Shown: one piece after another, positions 23,138 through 35,998 of the stretch | How positions within the stretch are numbered: the first letter of the stretch is position 1 | Layout of the letters: each line of letters begins with the position of its first letter | NCBI GenBank assembly: GCA_001986395.2 | Contig: MQVO02000021.1 | Span: 310,001 to 374,000 of the forward strand | Origin: Irpex lacteus | Lineage: Eukaryota; Basidiomycota; Agaricomycetes; Polyporales; Irpicaceae | Reading direction: 5' to 3' | DNA: 64,000 nt | Notes under the pieces: model-generated | What the model was told of the DNA's origin: nothing | Database searches by the model: none | Seen by the model: only the letters and a program-made list of their open reading frames with translations | Translations under genes and position numbers: made by a program

Positions 23138-25136
23138 GGTGCCGCGGTTGTGGACGATAAGCTCAGGTTGGCGGCAGAGAGGATGCAGAGTGGGCGGACA
23201 TGGTACGGCTGGTATATATCTATGTCGTGGAGTCTCAGAAACGACCACAAACGTTCACGAAGACGACTCCGACAGTGTTGCACGCACAGTCACTTTCAGG
23301 CAATCAATGCCGTGTTCGGGCGCGCTCACCCTCGCGCTAAACCCATTTCAGAGATCAGTACCTCACGAAGGAGCACTTTGTTGCCATGCTTTGTGGTCGT
23401 AAACGTGAGGTGAGGCTGTAATCGCGCACGCGAAATGCAAGGAACGGAGATGCGAAAGCGATGAAGGATGTATACATAGGACGGCGATGCAGGTACAAGG
23501 ACCATTGGCATTAGCGCCTGCCATAGAAGCTGCACTGGGCGCACCCGAATTGGTGCTGTGTTCCTCAACATATACGATTACAGCCTTGGGAACACGACGG
23601 CGCAACGTTTTGGGGCTTCGCCTGTGATGCCGGGAGTTGGAAATCAAGAAAAGAGGTAAGCCTTTGACAGTACTCTCAAGGTTTCAATGAGCTCATCATC
23701 GTATTCACCCTCAGGCCTCGGACCTCAAGCTTCAAGCGCAGTATCACAGACGTCAAGGCCCGTAACTCTGTAGATCCGTTTCACGATGCATATGCAATAC
23801 CCTGCAGACCCTGTACATCCTAACTACCGGTTCTCGGAAGTCCAGGTTCAATCGACATTTCTCGATGTCAAACAGCAATGCTGCCCCTTGCTGCCCGCGG
23901 AGATGATGCCTCGGAAGCAGAAGACGATGTGGACGCGGCATGGTTCCGTTTCCGACACATCACCCGACTAGAAGCACTCGCTCTCTCGAGTGAACAGGCT
24001 CACAGGCTCGGTTCACAACGTCCGTAAAGAGAGATGGCAATCGTCTGAAGTTGTAGATGGAAACAGACGCCGACGCGCTAGTACTGTCATCATAGGTTGT
24101 AGAATGGAAGGTGCGTTGAGATTCTGAACATCCTTTGCTGTCTCTACAAGTATAGTCCGCTGATTCCACCACTATGTAGATACCATTCTTCCGGTCCCCG
24201 GCAACATCTGAAGGTGAGGTACGTCTACTAATAATAACACATGTAAGAAGTGCTCACCAACATGCTCAGCTTTTGAGTAGCTTAGACTCAGTCTTCAAAT
24301 AGATCTACCTCTATCATCGGAGTCTTGATTGCGGAGTTGTCAAGCTATGCTCCAAGTGTGCGAACTGGCTGAACGAAGGATTCGCACATCGTTCCCACAG
24401 ACAATATCATGGTTAGAGTTGGTGAGTGACGGTTATATAGGTTCCACAAAGCGCGGCTGACGGTAGCTATCAGCGAGTGAAGATAGATCAGACAGACTAT
24501 CTTACCTGAGAAGATGTAAGAGATTTCCGTAGTTGGTTCCTTAATAATGACATCTCAAGTTGTGTTGTGAACGTTCACAGGGAGCATGTATTCCATAGCT
24601 TTCTGTAGTGGCCGCTCAAAGTCAGCGTTCAAGACGCTTACGCTACAGTCCTCGGCACCCATATTGGCATGCACGCCTTCAAACTCTCATTGACCGTGCA
24701 TTCCCGTCGTCGTGTCCTGTATAGAAGAGGTACGCCAAAAGTTTACTGCTGTTACATTCAGGCCCGTCTCTTATTATAGACAGAAGCCAATTCTACGCAC
24801 AGCACAGCATGCTAAAGTCCGATTACAGCCGTGCAATCACCAAAGAATTAGAGTTAAGAGTATCCGCATTCACACCGGGTGCGGTAGATGCAACTGAAAC
24901 AGAGCTGATCGTCTCTGCTGTATCGGCGTTGTCTTGGGCCTGCTATACATTTCAAACTTCAATATCGAAATGAAAGCCTGAGTGTTGTGCCGTCATGCTT
25001 CGCTGTATCACGGTTGCAAGATGCGGGCCACAGTCGAGGTACATAACGAGTCTATCCCGCCATCCCATCATCCAGCCATTTCCCTCCTCACTCCTCACCT
25101 CAGTCGACTTCTAGGGCATCCCGTTCGCTGACACAA
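23138..25136. other. Long intergenic stretch between divergent genes
   Basis: About 2 kb between the phospholipase gene and membrane-protein member B, so it carries both promoters. Only short unrelated frames are present; no repeat or RNA gene recognised. Confidence 0.4.
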
Positions 25137-27084
25137 ATGTTCTCCACAGAAATAGAGTCATTTGGAGGACCGTTCTTCGTCATCGTCTGGATTTCTTTCA
25201 TGTAAGTCGTCATCATATATACCGGCCACGCCGGGCACAATTAATAACGCACCACTGTAATTAGCTTGTATGGCCTCGGCTTGGCACAGGTCTACTTCTA
25301 CCTGACCACCTACCACGACCACTATGCCATGAGACTGGTGGTGATCCTTCTCTGGTAAGTCACAAATACTCCGCGGACGACTCTCACGACTGATAAATAT
25401 CTTTAGCGTGTTAGAAACTATGCAGGTCGGGACCTGCATTCATTTCCTGTATGCGGACCTCGTCGCAGACTTTTCAAATCCTGAAAACCTGCTGACTGTT
25501 CTTTGGTGAGTCGCTTCGACGTCGAAAGGTCGCTACTGCTCACGATGGGTTGAAACCAGGAGCGAAATAGTAAGCAGTGACATCATTTGACTCGACGTTA
25601 CTCTCACTACCTTGCGATAGGCAGCAATGAGCTTGGAGGTGAGGTCCAATGTCTATCATTATGATGTCAAGCGCAATACTGAGACAATACATGCGAAGCT
25701 TATTATCAATGGGCTGGTACAATCGTGAGGCGATACGATGAGCCTCGGTGTCTGAGATCTTTGCTGATATGATTCTCGTGCAGGTATTATATTTACCGGA
25801 TCTGGCGTTGTAAGTCTGTTCTAATCTTGGTGCTGTTGGAGCGTGAATCAAACAATACATAGTGAGCCATAACATTCCTATGGTGGTATATCTGGTACGT
25901 ATAATTTCCTATATGTGAGGGCTTATGAATTCTGACTTAAAATATGCAGAGCGTTGTACTTGGGTGTCGCACAGGTGAGAAGCGCGTTGTTGCTGTATTA
26001 GGTTCAATCCACTGACGGTCAACGTTTCAGCCACGGGGTTTCGTAAGTCTATTTATTCCATCCCTGTAAGTAGACTTACAGGTATTTAATCGCCATTAGG
26101 TGCATCTTCGTTTGCGTGAGTCCGTCAGCAACCTGATCATTCCCTCGTGCTCAATATCACCGGAGCAATTAGTTATCCGTACAATGATTGGCTTGTACTC
26201 GGAGTTCTCAAGCCTTATAAGGTAGCGTAGGCAGGACGTTCCTTCGAGACTGAACTGATCGGTCTTGTTCCCTTCAGCGGTTTGCGGCGGCGACTTTGTC
26301 TCTAAGTGTCCTGTTGGACTCGTCCATCACTTTTATCCTGTGGCTGTACCTCCGTCATGCACACTCTTTGGCTTGCAAGCGGTATGTGTCTAATACACTG
26401 TTAAACAATGGCAACAGTTCAATGAACGATGCATTATTCAGGAGCACGAGAAACACCGTGCATAAGCTCATGTACTATGCATTGAGTGCCGGAGGTTTGA
26501 CCACGTGAGTTCTTTCCGTCCTGACGATGCAGTCTACTGAAGCCCCCTGGCCTCACTAGGATGGCATCGGTTGTCACGCTATGCGTGGTACGTCTCAGAT
26601 TGTCTTTGAGTCGGGACCAGATACTAAGTAGGATAACTTGAAGTTCATCATGGCGGCATCTCCGGTGCTCTTTGGAGGCTTGGCAATGATCATGGCCAAG
26701 CGTGAGTGCGATCTGCTTATTTTCCTGCACATCAGCTGACATATATTGGTATGAACAGTATACGCAAACTCGATGCTTGCGATGTAAGACCCATAGCAGA
26801 CTGCTTCTTTGCTAACTTGGGCTGAAACATAGAAACTACAGGCTGAACATTCGGCAAGGTCTTAGAGACACTGCAGTCGTCGAGGACGAATACTCAATAC
26901 GTCTATCGGCTCTCCAGACCCATCCCTCACCCATACCTTCTGCACGTATTCAACCAATTTTGACCGATTTTGCAAAACCTACTGAACTTGTTTCCAGGCA
27001 GCTAGAGTTCACATTACGCGTGAGACCATCTCGACAGAGGACACTGACATGGTGAATACATTCAGATTCGATTCGCATCTATAA
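25137..27084 (+). CDS. Seven-helix membrane protein of the DUF6534-type family, member B
   Basis: First of three head-to-tail copies on the plus strand. It starts MFSTEIESFGGPFFVIVWISF at 25137. Helical blocks LYGLGLAQVYFYLTTYHDHY, CVLETMQVGTCIHFLYADLV, LSLSVLLDSSITFILWLYL and STRNTVHKLMYYALSAGGL follow, and then YANSMLAM. The small exons encode W-SEI, AAMSLE, LIINGLVQS, YYIYRIWR, LSHNIPMVVYL and SVVLGCRTG in turn, in the same phases as the other members. The cytosolic tail begins LNIRQGLRD. I infer a last intron near 26952-26996, because it gives RVHITRETISTEDTDMV, which resembles the tails of members A and E. Without it the frame ends at 27055. The function of the family is unknown. Confidence 0.78.
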
Positions 27085-28050
27085 TGATGAAAGCTGATCG
27101 TCCAATGCACATGTAACAGAAAGCAGCTCTGAGCAAGGAGAAGGCTGGGGAACCGTATCCGATTACTCTTTCAACCTGAATATATTGTGCGAGAACGATC
27201 AGGATTCTCGACTCATAGTGCATATACATGATATACGACTCTCCAACGCGCATCTAATACGTCGAAGTCACAGCCGAAATTCAACCGTATTTGGTCCCTG
27301 TATCTCAGTGCCAAAATCCAGAGTCACCGGTTGTCCATTGGGATCACGTGTGAGTCGAAGAACAGCTTCGTCTGTTTGGAATTGCCAGATGTATGCTTTA
27401 ACGACAGTTTGGAGTACTTCGGTTCGCAGAAGGAATCATGTTGTGATGGTCATCACTGCATGCGCATGGAGCGAATCGTGCAGAACAACGGATAAAGGGA
27501 GCCTCCGTCGTGATCTGCTTGTGTTCTCACCAGGTGACAGTTCATACCGCAGTTGACAAGGATCAGGAAAAATGACAGTGATATCCATGAATCAACTGTC
27601 TACTTGGATGCAAACTCATGTCAAGTTACTTTTACTACCTGGACGCAGACCATTTGGCACTGGTAAGTGCCACAGCCTCAAGTTGAGCATTCGATTTAAT
27701 CTCAACAGGTCATAAGCTTTGAACATCTATCTGCCACGATGAGCACAAGTCTCGAGTTGTTTTCTTATTTGAAACTTGAGGTAGGTTCTAGTCCCTCATC
27801 CACATCTTTTGATAGCGATGTATCTCTATTAGGAACCCAGGAATTCAGGAAAAGCAGGAAACATATCTCTTCATCGATATCCCTCTGTTTCATGTTCGCC
27901 AGTTCGCCATTACCGCCATTTCCCAATTACCATGATATGATGATACGCACATGGTCGACTAGGTGAGTATATATGGATTGTGCCCTCTGTATCGGTACCA
28001 CCCACATTCACTCAACCTTTCTCTTCAGATCGTGCTTGGAAACACTGAAA
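27085..28050. other. Spacer upstream of member C, with sequence shared with the spacer upstream of member D
   Basis: The segment about 27740-27975 resembles about 31250-31440: both carry CTTGA followed by GTAGGTTCT/GCGGGTTCT, an AAAAGCAG block, and TAGGTGAGTATATATR. These are duplicated 5' flanks. No gene called. Confidence 0.5.
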
Positions 28051-30051
28051 ATGGCGCTCTCGCTCGATTTTGAGACAACGATGGGCCCTTTCTCCCTCCT
28101 TGTGTGGATTTCTTTCATGTAAGCGTCCAGATTCCTTACGTCGTTTGATATATTGTCCTCACTACCCACCCAGTTTATACGGACTTAGTTTGGCGCAAGC
28201 GTACATCTATTTCAGGACATACAACGATCGTATCTTCCTCAAGCTTACGGTGGCTTTACTATGGTCAGTGCTCGCAATTTACGCTACCTGCCAGAAACAT
28301 TGCTTAGCGACAATCGTTTCAGTGCGCTACAAACAGCTCAAGTAGCTGCGAATTTTCATTTTCAATATGCACAGCTCATTTTGGGCTTCGATCACCCGGA
28401 GATGTTACTGAAAGTTCTATGGTGAGGCCTTTCAACCATCATTGTCACGCATAACCACTCATACCACACTTACTTAGGAGTGAAATTGTGGGTGTGTTCT
28501 TTACATACTCATATACGCTTACTCATACTTCTAACCATATCTAGGCAGCACTAACTTTAGAGGTAAGAGTGTGTCACCATTCGCGCTCACCTACTGCTGG
28601 CTGAATTCCTGAATGATAGCTTGTTATCAACGCCCTCGTTCAATCGTACGCTCATAAGTATCGATACGGTGAGCTACAGCTAATCTTGGATGACCATAGG
28701 TTTTATATCTTCAGAATATGGCAGCGTAAGTGATTTTGATCCTGCCTATCAAAACTCTCGAGATGCTCATTGCATGCAATGAGTAGTGAGCAAAAAAACG
28801 TGCCTATAGCGGTATATCTGGTTGGTCCTCTCTGTAACTCTCAGATTCACTTGCAATGACTCTGATATACTCTGCTTAAAGGTTACAGTCTTGTGGGCTC
28901 GTACTGGTGAATCGCTTCCCCACTGGCAAACAAGACGTGGCATACACTACTAACAAATTCTTCTTCTAGCTGTGGGACTTCGTGAGTTTGTTGATACAGT
29001 GTTATTGTCCTTAGGGCAACGGCTGATACCCACGCCGCTACACCAGGCGCATCAGCATATGCGTGAGTTGCATTATCGTCTGGGTCTCGTATTACGCTCG
29101 AACGTCTGACATACTTAGATATACATGCGACAATTTGCTGGAATTGCTTTCGGTGAAGCCATTCTCGGTACGCACATGATAACGCTTCCAAAACCGAATT
29201 TCGTCTCTGATATGCTAGCGGGTTGCTACTGTGACACACAAGGTACTGATGGTAGTTGTGCTATCTCTCAGTGTAGCCTTGGACCTATCCATTACGATTT
29301 TGCTCCAAATATACCTGCGCCAATTCCATTCGAGAGTCCAGGTACGGTACGTGAATAAATGCGACGTCATTTATATTCGTTGGCTGACACAAATTCTTGG
29401 TTGTAGAAGTACGAGAAACGTTGTGTACTGGCTCACGTACTACGCACTAAGCACCGGTGTCTTGACCGCGTACGTCGTTTATTGGCACTGTTTGGGATAG
29501 CGTTTTCATTGAAATCTTGCCAGAATTATGGCTACTATGGATCTTGTTTTGGTATGCTTCTCTCTTGCATGACCAGAATTTCACTACTGAGCCGTGTCAC
29601 CTAGTTCGAGGTTTCAGACTCTCCGGTGCTTTGGGGAGGCTTAGTAGTGGTGCTCTCGAAGGGTACGTATTTTTAATCTGTCTGATGAACAGTTGTAAAC
29701 CGATATGCCTGTGCCATGTAGTGTATGCAAACTCAATGCTCGCCATGTACGTGCTCTCATGGTCTCCGTCTCTCCTGGAAATAAGAATTGACCACGAATT
29801 CGTATAGGTTGAATAAACGACAATACTTTCAATTTGGTGTCGTCACAAGTACTCAAGATTTGGTAGAACTATCTCGCTTTGCAGCTCAGGTAGTTGTGTC
29901 GTCTACAGTGCGTCCAAGCAATCCGATGTCACAGGTGCTTTTGTTGATCTTATCCCGTCACGCGAAGAACACTGCGGATGACGCTACACAAGGGATGACG
30001 TTTGCAGACGCAGAGGATGATGTTTGGGTAGGTTGGATAATCAGATCGTGA
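28051..30051 (+). CDS. Seven-helix membrane protein of the DUF6534-type family, member C (possibly frameshifted)
   Basis: Starts MALSLDFETTMGPFSLLVWIS at 28051. Recognisable blocks are LYGLSLAQAYIYFRTYNDR, CALQTAQVAANFHFQYAQL, VVLSLSVALDLSITILLQIY, STRNVVYWLTYYALSTGVL, DSPVLWGGLVVVLSKG and YANSMLAM. The tail is longer and unlike its neighbours until a closing DDVWVG. One exon is suspicious. After the AGC codon near 28790 there are seven A residues where members B and D predict five-base spacing, so the usual splice phases would hit a stop. A donor four bases further right (GTGATT) paired with the TAG acceptor would restore frame. The copy is therefore either slightly re-spliced, a young pseudogene, or affected by a homopolymer error. 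Confidence 0.68.
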
Positions 30052-31514
30052 AGCTTCTGCTGACTGTGAACTACAACATTACGCACATAGGCCTCCAGAA
30101 ACCAACATAGCCGTACAAGATCCAAATCTATATCGGACTTGTCCCTGCAAGTGGCAAAGTGAAACAGCATTCGCAAAGCAAAGCTCAGGTCATTCAGAGA
30201 GCAGCCATGAAAGTACCGGGAGACTTCAGCTAAAGCCTGCTGTTTTTTGCATAGTGGACTCTGTGTGCCAAAATTGAGAGCGGGGGAAGGCCATCTTCCC
30301 TCATCTTAAGCCGTGTACACTGCTAGTTCGAATATTATGGCCTTTCGCTCGATTCTTTAAGCAAAAGACAAGCAACGATCAAGTCGAAAAATATTCGGGA
30401 GACAGTTTGATCTTCTTTATTCGTGTTCGTTCGTCGCGGCATAGTCTTCTGGATGGTTGTCCAGGGTGCAAGCACTTCCATGCCCGCTATAGCTTCTTCA
30501 GGACGAATTCTCATCGCAACGTGGCTTATGGTTGCAAACGCCGTGAACGCAATGGCAGCTAAATTTCCAGATAGATATACTTCATTGATGGTCGTGTATC
30601 GAAAAGATGTCGTCTCGTGCGCCACGGAGTTCGTGAGGCAGTGATTGTAGGATGCGTTGAACAGAGACGAAGTACCGCCTCGGAGTTAGGTTAGCGTGAA
30701 CATACTTACTTTAATTCATGTAAATGTACTGTCATACTGCAGAGCATACTGTATGAGTATATACGCTGTTGACGTTGAATGATGGATCTATTTGAGAGGA
30801 GAACTTGAGCGGAACGCAAGACATACGTGCGCAGGATATTTTGATCTATTTGCTCCTAGTCATAAGACGCTTTGCTGACTCAGCATCAGCACCTACCGCC
30901 TTGGCCACCGGCCATTGCGCTGTCACTCAACCCGTGTCTGACGTCCGTATCAGTCGGTGAATCGATATTCTTCGTCGGACCACTCAACTGGAAGTGGGAA
31001 CCGCGGCGTATGTTGTCTCGCAGAGATAGGATGAGTTCCTAGCCTTCAGTAGGCTTTTGGATCCATGGAAGCGCGTGAGTCGTATGTATTTTTCGCCGAC
31101 ATTGTCAGTATTACACAAACTTAAAACGATTTCAGTATTTCAATATTGTATTCGGATGAGGCATCGATCACGAATAGTCACTTGCTTGCGACCTGAATAT
31201 ACGCAAGGCTCGCCGTGACCTGTCAGTCGTACTCGCACTGGATCACAGTTGCTCTCAAGCTGTTTTCATTTGCAACTTGAAGCGGGTTCTATCAGGCCTC
31301 TGGCTCTTCCATTGTGACATGTCTCCGTTGGGAAAAGCAGAAGACTCACCTTCTCGTTCCGCTGTCTAATAAGCTCTATCACTACTACTAATAATTTTCA
31401 GACGCCATATGTACATCGCCAATTAGGTGAGTATATATAGGCTATTTCTTTCACATTACCGACCGCCGTCTCTTAACTTTCCACTTCAGATCGTGCTGGC
31501 ACGTACCGACTAGC
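30052..31514. other. Spacer between members C and D, with possible gene relics
   Basis: Mostly featureless. Near 31165-31215 the sequence AATAGTCACTTGCTTGCGACCTGAATATACGC looks like the family's YANSMLAM and LNIRQG exons joined without the usual intron, suggesting a decayed copy. From about 31250 the flank resembles that of member C. A 96-codon minus-strand frame at 30335-30625 has no family match. Confidence 0.4.
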
Positions 31515-33384
31515 ATGTTTTCGCTCAATTTCGAGGCATTGATGGGCCCGTTTGCCCTTGTCGTATGGATGTCTTTTATGTGAGTCTCGGGGATCCTCAG
31601 GTTTTCCAGAATGTGATACCCAATGCCCACCAGTTTCTACGGACTTGTCTTGGCGCAGGCTTACGTCTATTACAAAACATATGACGATCATATCGTCCTC
31701 AAGCTTACAGTCACTATGATCTGGTAAGTTGTTCGAACTTGACGTCACCTATGAGCTTCGCTTACATTCTAATCAATTTAGCGTGCTGCAAACTGCCCAG
31801 GTGGCCATGAGTTTTCATTTCATATATACACAGCTCATACTGGGCTTTGTGCGACCGGCAATACTACTGGGAATCGTGTGGTAAGTTTAGAGACGGTTGC
31901 TTGGCTCCAGTTCGTTCGCTGATATGAAAAATAGGAGTGAAATTGTGAGAGTTCTCTTCGCATACTTGTGTATGCTCACTCAACTTTCTTCTCACTGTGT
32001 CCAGGCAGCGTTGACGTTAGAGGTGGGGCTTCTGTTGCAATGTTCATCTATCGTCGACTGATTCTATGAACGATAGCTTGTCATAAACGCCCTCGTCCAA
32101 TCGTACGTTAACTGGTGGGTCAAAGTACGGTGCTTCCATTGACGCTACATGGGGACAGATACTATATCTTCAGAGTATGGCGACGTAGGTGACACTTTTT
32201 GCGTACCAATCTAGGGTGCTTATTGCAAGTCATGATCAGTCAGCAAGAACACACTGGTAACGGTTTTCCTGGTTTGTTTCTATCAATACTTCGCTCGCCT
32301 GCCTCTGCGCTGATGTAGTCCACCGAAAGATTGCGATCTTGTGTGCTCGTACTGGTAAATACCGTATTTTAATGGGAGACGATACACGATACTAACAGTT
32401 CCTCTCTCCTAGCCGTTGGATTTCGTGAGTTTACCTCATTCAAGTTCCTCACATCGGTTTCGATGACATTTTCGACACTATACCAGGCGGATCTGCATAT
32501 GGGTTATTCTATTCACCTAGTTTCACGCTCCCTTATAACTGCTGACCCGCGAACGTACCTAGATATGCCTATGATGACTGGGTTGCATTCAATGCGTTAC
32601 CATCATTCACGGTATGGACAAGATTTCAAATCTCAATCCCTATTCTACTTCTGATGTGCTCCTGGTTATGTACTTTACAGGTATTGACTGCGATTGTGCT
32701 GTCGCTCAGTGTGGCATTGGATATATTCATTACCACCCTGCTAATGATATATCTTGGACGACTCCATTCTAGGGCTGAGAAGCGGTACGTGGGTCACTAT
32801 TACTCTTCTTACTGCTCAGCTAACGTAAACCCCTTGTGCTTAGACGCACCAGAAATGTCGTGTATAGGCTCATGTATTATGCTCTAAGTACGGGTGGTTT
32901 AACTACGTTAGTGTTTTTTCTCGTGGACAGGTATCTTCAAGTTCACTAACTCTCTAGCAGGATTTTAGCTTCTGTAACTCTGGTCCTTGTATGTCCATCC
33001 CTTTGTTCCAAATGTTTCACATATTGACCAGTATCAACCAAGTTTCAGACCGGAAACTATCCTGTGCTTTGGGGAGGCTTAGAAATGGTACTGTCGAAGG
33101 GTATGTACTCTGAGTAATTTCCGTTGAAGCTGATGATCAAACACCAACACATAGTATATGCGAACTCGATGCTTGCTATGTACGACTTCCCAATACTCCC
33201 ATCTTTTTAAGCACGCCGATAATGTCTGTATTTCTTTAGGTTGAATGCACGGCAAGGTCTCCGGCAAGATGTAGTTTCCAACGGTCAAGATTCAATACAA
33301 CCACTCCGCGTTCAAGTTGCGACCGAGGCGCCAGTTTTACCTGTGGTGCATATACATAATGCAGTCACACACTTCCCTTACTGA
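31515..33384 (+). CDS. Seven-helix membrane protein of the DUF6534-type family, member D
   Basis: Starts MFSLNFEALMGPFALVVWMSF at 31515 and is closest to member C. The blocks in order are FYGLVLAQAYVYYKTYDDH, CVLQTAQVAMSFHFIYTQL, YYIFRVWR, LSKNTLVTVFL, IAILCARTG, YAYDDWVAFNALPSF, LSLSVALDIFITTLLMIYL, RTRNVVYRLMYYALSTGGL, YPVLWGGLEMVLSKG and YANSMLAM. The tail begins LNARQGLRQD and closes at TGA 33382-33384. All small exons join in frame, so this copy appears intact. The family's topology (seven helices, cytosolic C-terminal tail) would suit a receptor or sensor, but that is inference from topology only. Tail sequences vary most among the five members. Confidence 0.78.
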
Positions 33385-34263
33385 TCGTAACCCAGTATAC
33401 GAAGCACACGGCAAATCGTGCTATTCTGGGGACAACGTTCACGGAGCATCGCGCTTGGGTAAGTTCAGTGAGGTCTATTGTGAAATGCCGCTGATGCCAT
33501 AAACATAACTACAGACCCCTACAGACCAAGCTTACTACAGGAGTGAAAGGTTTAGTTCTACCTCAGAATTGTTACTGCAAGATGTGAGGTGAGAGAGGTC
33601 GTAGTATGCGGTCAAATCGATCGAAAATGATTCCTGTATTTCGCAGGTTTCGTTCTTGAGTTGGCTCTATTATATGACGCCTGTGGTGTCACACACCGAT
33701 CATGTAGATTGACACACTGGTATTGCCACTAGAATGGATTTCAAGTGGGATACGATCGTGATCCAAACTCAGGTTGAGTGGGCTGAGGTTGTGCTCTCAT
33801 GATCGTATATGTGATTACAATCACCTGCGCGGGATGAATGATACTACCACGTTATGTCAGAGTATGTAACGCCTCTGAATGGTCCGCTGCACACAAGTTA
33901 CGTTGTTCCAGCTAATGCGATTATTCACCTGGTGAGTCCATTGAAATCAATGTTTGGCTGTAAAGCGTACTCACACTTCGGTCACCTTCCCTAATCATAG
34001 CCTCATGTTCACATAGTTTACGTCTTCGGCGCCGTGTGGGAGATATCAGAAAACAGCGTCAACGATCTGTGCGCAGCTCTCTCAGCAGAAAGCACAACCG
34101 CTAAGTCATCGCGCATTATAATTTCGCCGTTAGGTATTCAAGAGCAAGCTTACCTAGGCCTGAAAGCAGCCCGTAGACGTCCTTTGAATATCCTTCAAAA
34201 GGGCTTATCGCAGCTCAGATTCCCCCAAGTCATCGCGACTCTACTCACTCTATCACTATCAGC
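33385..34263. other. Intergenic stretch, nothing recognised
   Basis: The 3' flank of member D. One 77-codon plus-strand frame at 34034-34267 has no signature. Confidence 0.4.
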
Positions 34264-34384
34264 ATGACCCTCTTGACAACACTGCCTGTCTTCGTCTTAG
34301 CGACTATCGTCTACGCCATACTCTACCGCCGACGCACTCACTATGTGAAACATATCCGAGGTCCTCCCAGTTTATTCTGGCGCG
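34264..34384 (+). pseudogene. Possible cytochrome P450 5' exon remnant
   Basis: The ATG at 34264 opens MTLLTTLPVFVLATIVYAIL, a membrane anchor, followed by a basic stretch and HIRGPPSLFWRG before a GTACGT donor. A hydrophobic anchor, basic turn and proline-rich RGPPS hinge is the usual start of a fungal microsomal P450. I could not find the following exons (no helix I/K motif and no heme-binding FxxGxRxCxG) in the next 1.6 kb, so this is probably a 5' fragment. Confidence 0.4.
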
Positions 34385-35993
34385 GTACGTATCCACGACT
34401 TTGTACTGCTATGCCAATCTATTCATAAAGCAGCAGGAAAAACGGTCCTTGCTAATTAGCCGTCGGCGATGACTATCCCACTAATTGTACTAAGTATGGG
34501 TAATTTTGGCTCGTGGTAACCTCGTATTTATTGAAGTGAGATTAAGGTGTTTTTTATTGTGTACTTTACATGTTCGTTGGTCAAAAGAAAATACACTCGA
34601 GGGAAACAACATATTTTGAGAGAGATCGTGCAGCACTGGGGAATAAGCGCCATCGGGATATTGCGTGAGATAAGTCTTCGACGCGGACTGAATTACCTTA
34701 TCGGGAAGGTCGGACTTTCAAACATATCACTCGCGACAACGGCCCCACTACTCAGCACTCAAACCCCATCTCCCACAGTCTGCCCTCGGACTCCAACACC
34801 CTCTCCTTCCACTCTGCTCGACTGCTACCCTGCGAAAGCCTCATTATGCCCTTGCCTGGCTATCAAGGTGAGTCAATCGAAATCGCTCTCGTCGATGTGG
34901 GTCGAGCATTAACTATTAGTGTGTAAACAGTCAACAGTATTGAATCTCACCGGAGCATGGACTAGCACATAGCGAGCAACGTCCGGCTGTGTATTTGCGC
35001 TGAGTCCACATTCCTCGCCCACCTTCTACCGACCATCTCCCCGCCCACCACTTTCCAGGTCTCACGCTCAAGGCCTCACCATCGACCTTCCACGAAGACA
35101 TTATGTGCTTATATAGCAGGCTAAAAGGTGTGTGTGTCGCTCTAATGGAATTCTAGGACTATCATGACGTCAACATGAACTCGTCTAGTTGACCAAAAAA
35201 CTTGTCAAACGACAACGAAGATAAGTTTGACCTCATGGATCACCGGATCGTGAAGGCAGCGCGTACCAAAGTCTTGTTAGGTCGCACAGGTACGTCTCAA
35301 TCTACTTCGGCTGCTAAACACTATCTAACCTCTGCCTTGATCATCATGACCTCCCTATATTCCCCACACCTTCAACCGCCTCTGCATCAAACCTGCTATT
35401 CTAGGGCTCAATGTTTTTCTTTATCCCGAGCTATTCTCACCCGTCGCAACCGTCATATTATCGCGCAAAGTGTGAGCCATCCTCGAACAATTATCTCCTT
35501 GGACATTATTCGGTGAGCTCGTTTATTATATCTATCTGGAAAGCTCGCACCCACTGCTTTGTCAGATGCTCTGGTCTGTGTGGTTGTGCTTCACACTGGC
35601 TATAGACGGTGAGTCACAAATAGCGGATGGTCTAATTCCATGCTGACAACGGAGCAGTCAATGCAGGTTATTAGATCTTGCTAAGTAGCCTCCCTTTTTA
35701 CTCTTCGTTGTCTGGTTAGTAGATTCAGTAGACACTGTATCGACGTGTGCAAGTATATATCTGTTTATCAACGCGATTGCGTCTGAATCATTATTGAGTC
35801 ATTATAAACTGTATATACATCTAATGAGCTCTCATTCGCTCTAAAGAAGTAAAAAATCACCCTAATTAGGAACTCATAGTTTGTATACCTTGCTAATTAC
35901 CTATAATTTGAGGTTAATTGGCGCTGCTGCAGCTCAAGAACTAATTCTCATAATAAGGTGTAATTAGTACGTGTGAAGCTCGTATCATTTCTA
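34385..35993. other. Degenerate or non-coding stretch left of the retrotransposon
   Basis: Frames of up to 121 codons (34547-34912) show no recognised family. May include decayed parts of the P450-like gene. AT-rich from about 35640 to the target site. Confidence 0.35.
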
Positions 35994-35998
35994 ACTAG

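Noticed and set aside
30335..30625. A 96-codon minus-strand frame between members C and D
   Set aside because: It has hydrophobic stretches but no match to the membrane family or any family I know, and no supporting splice sites.
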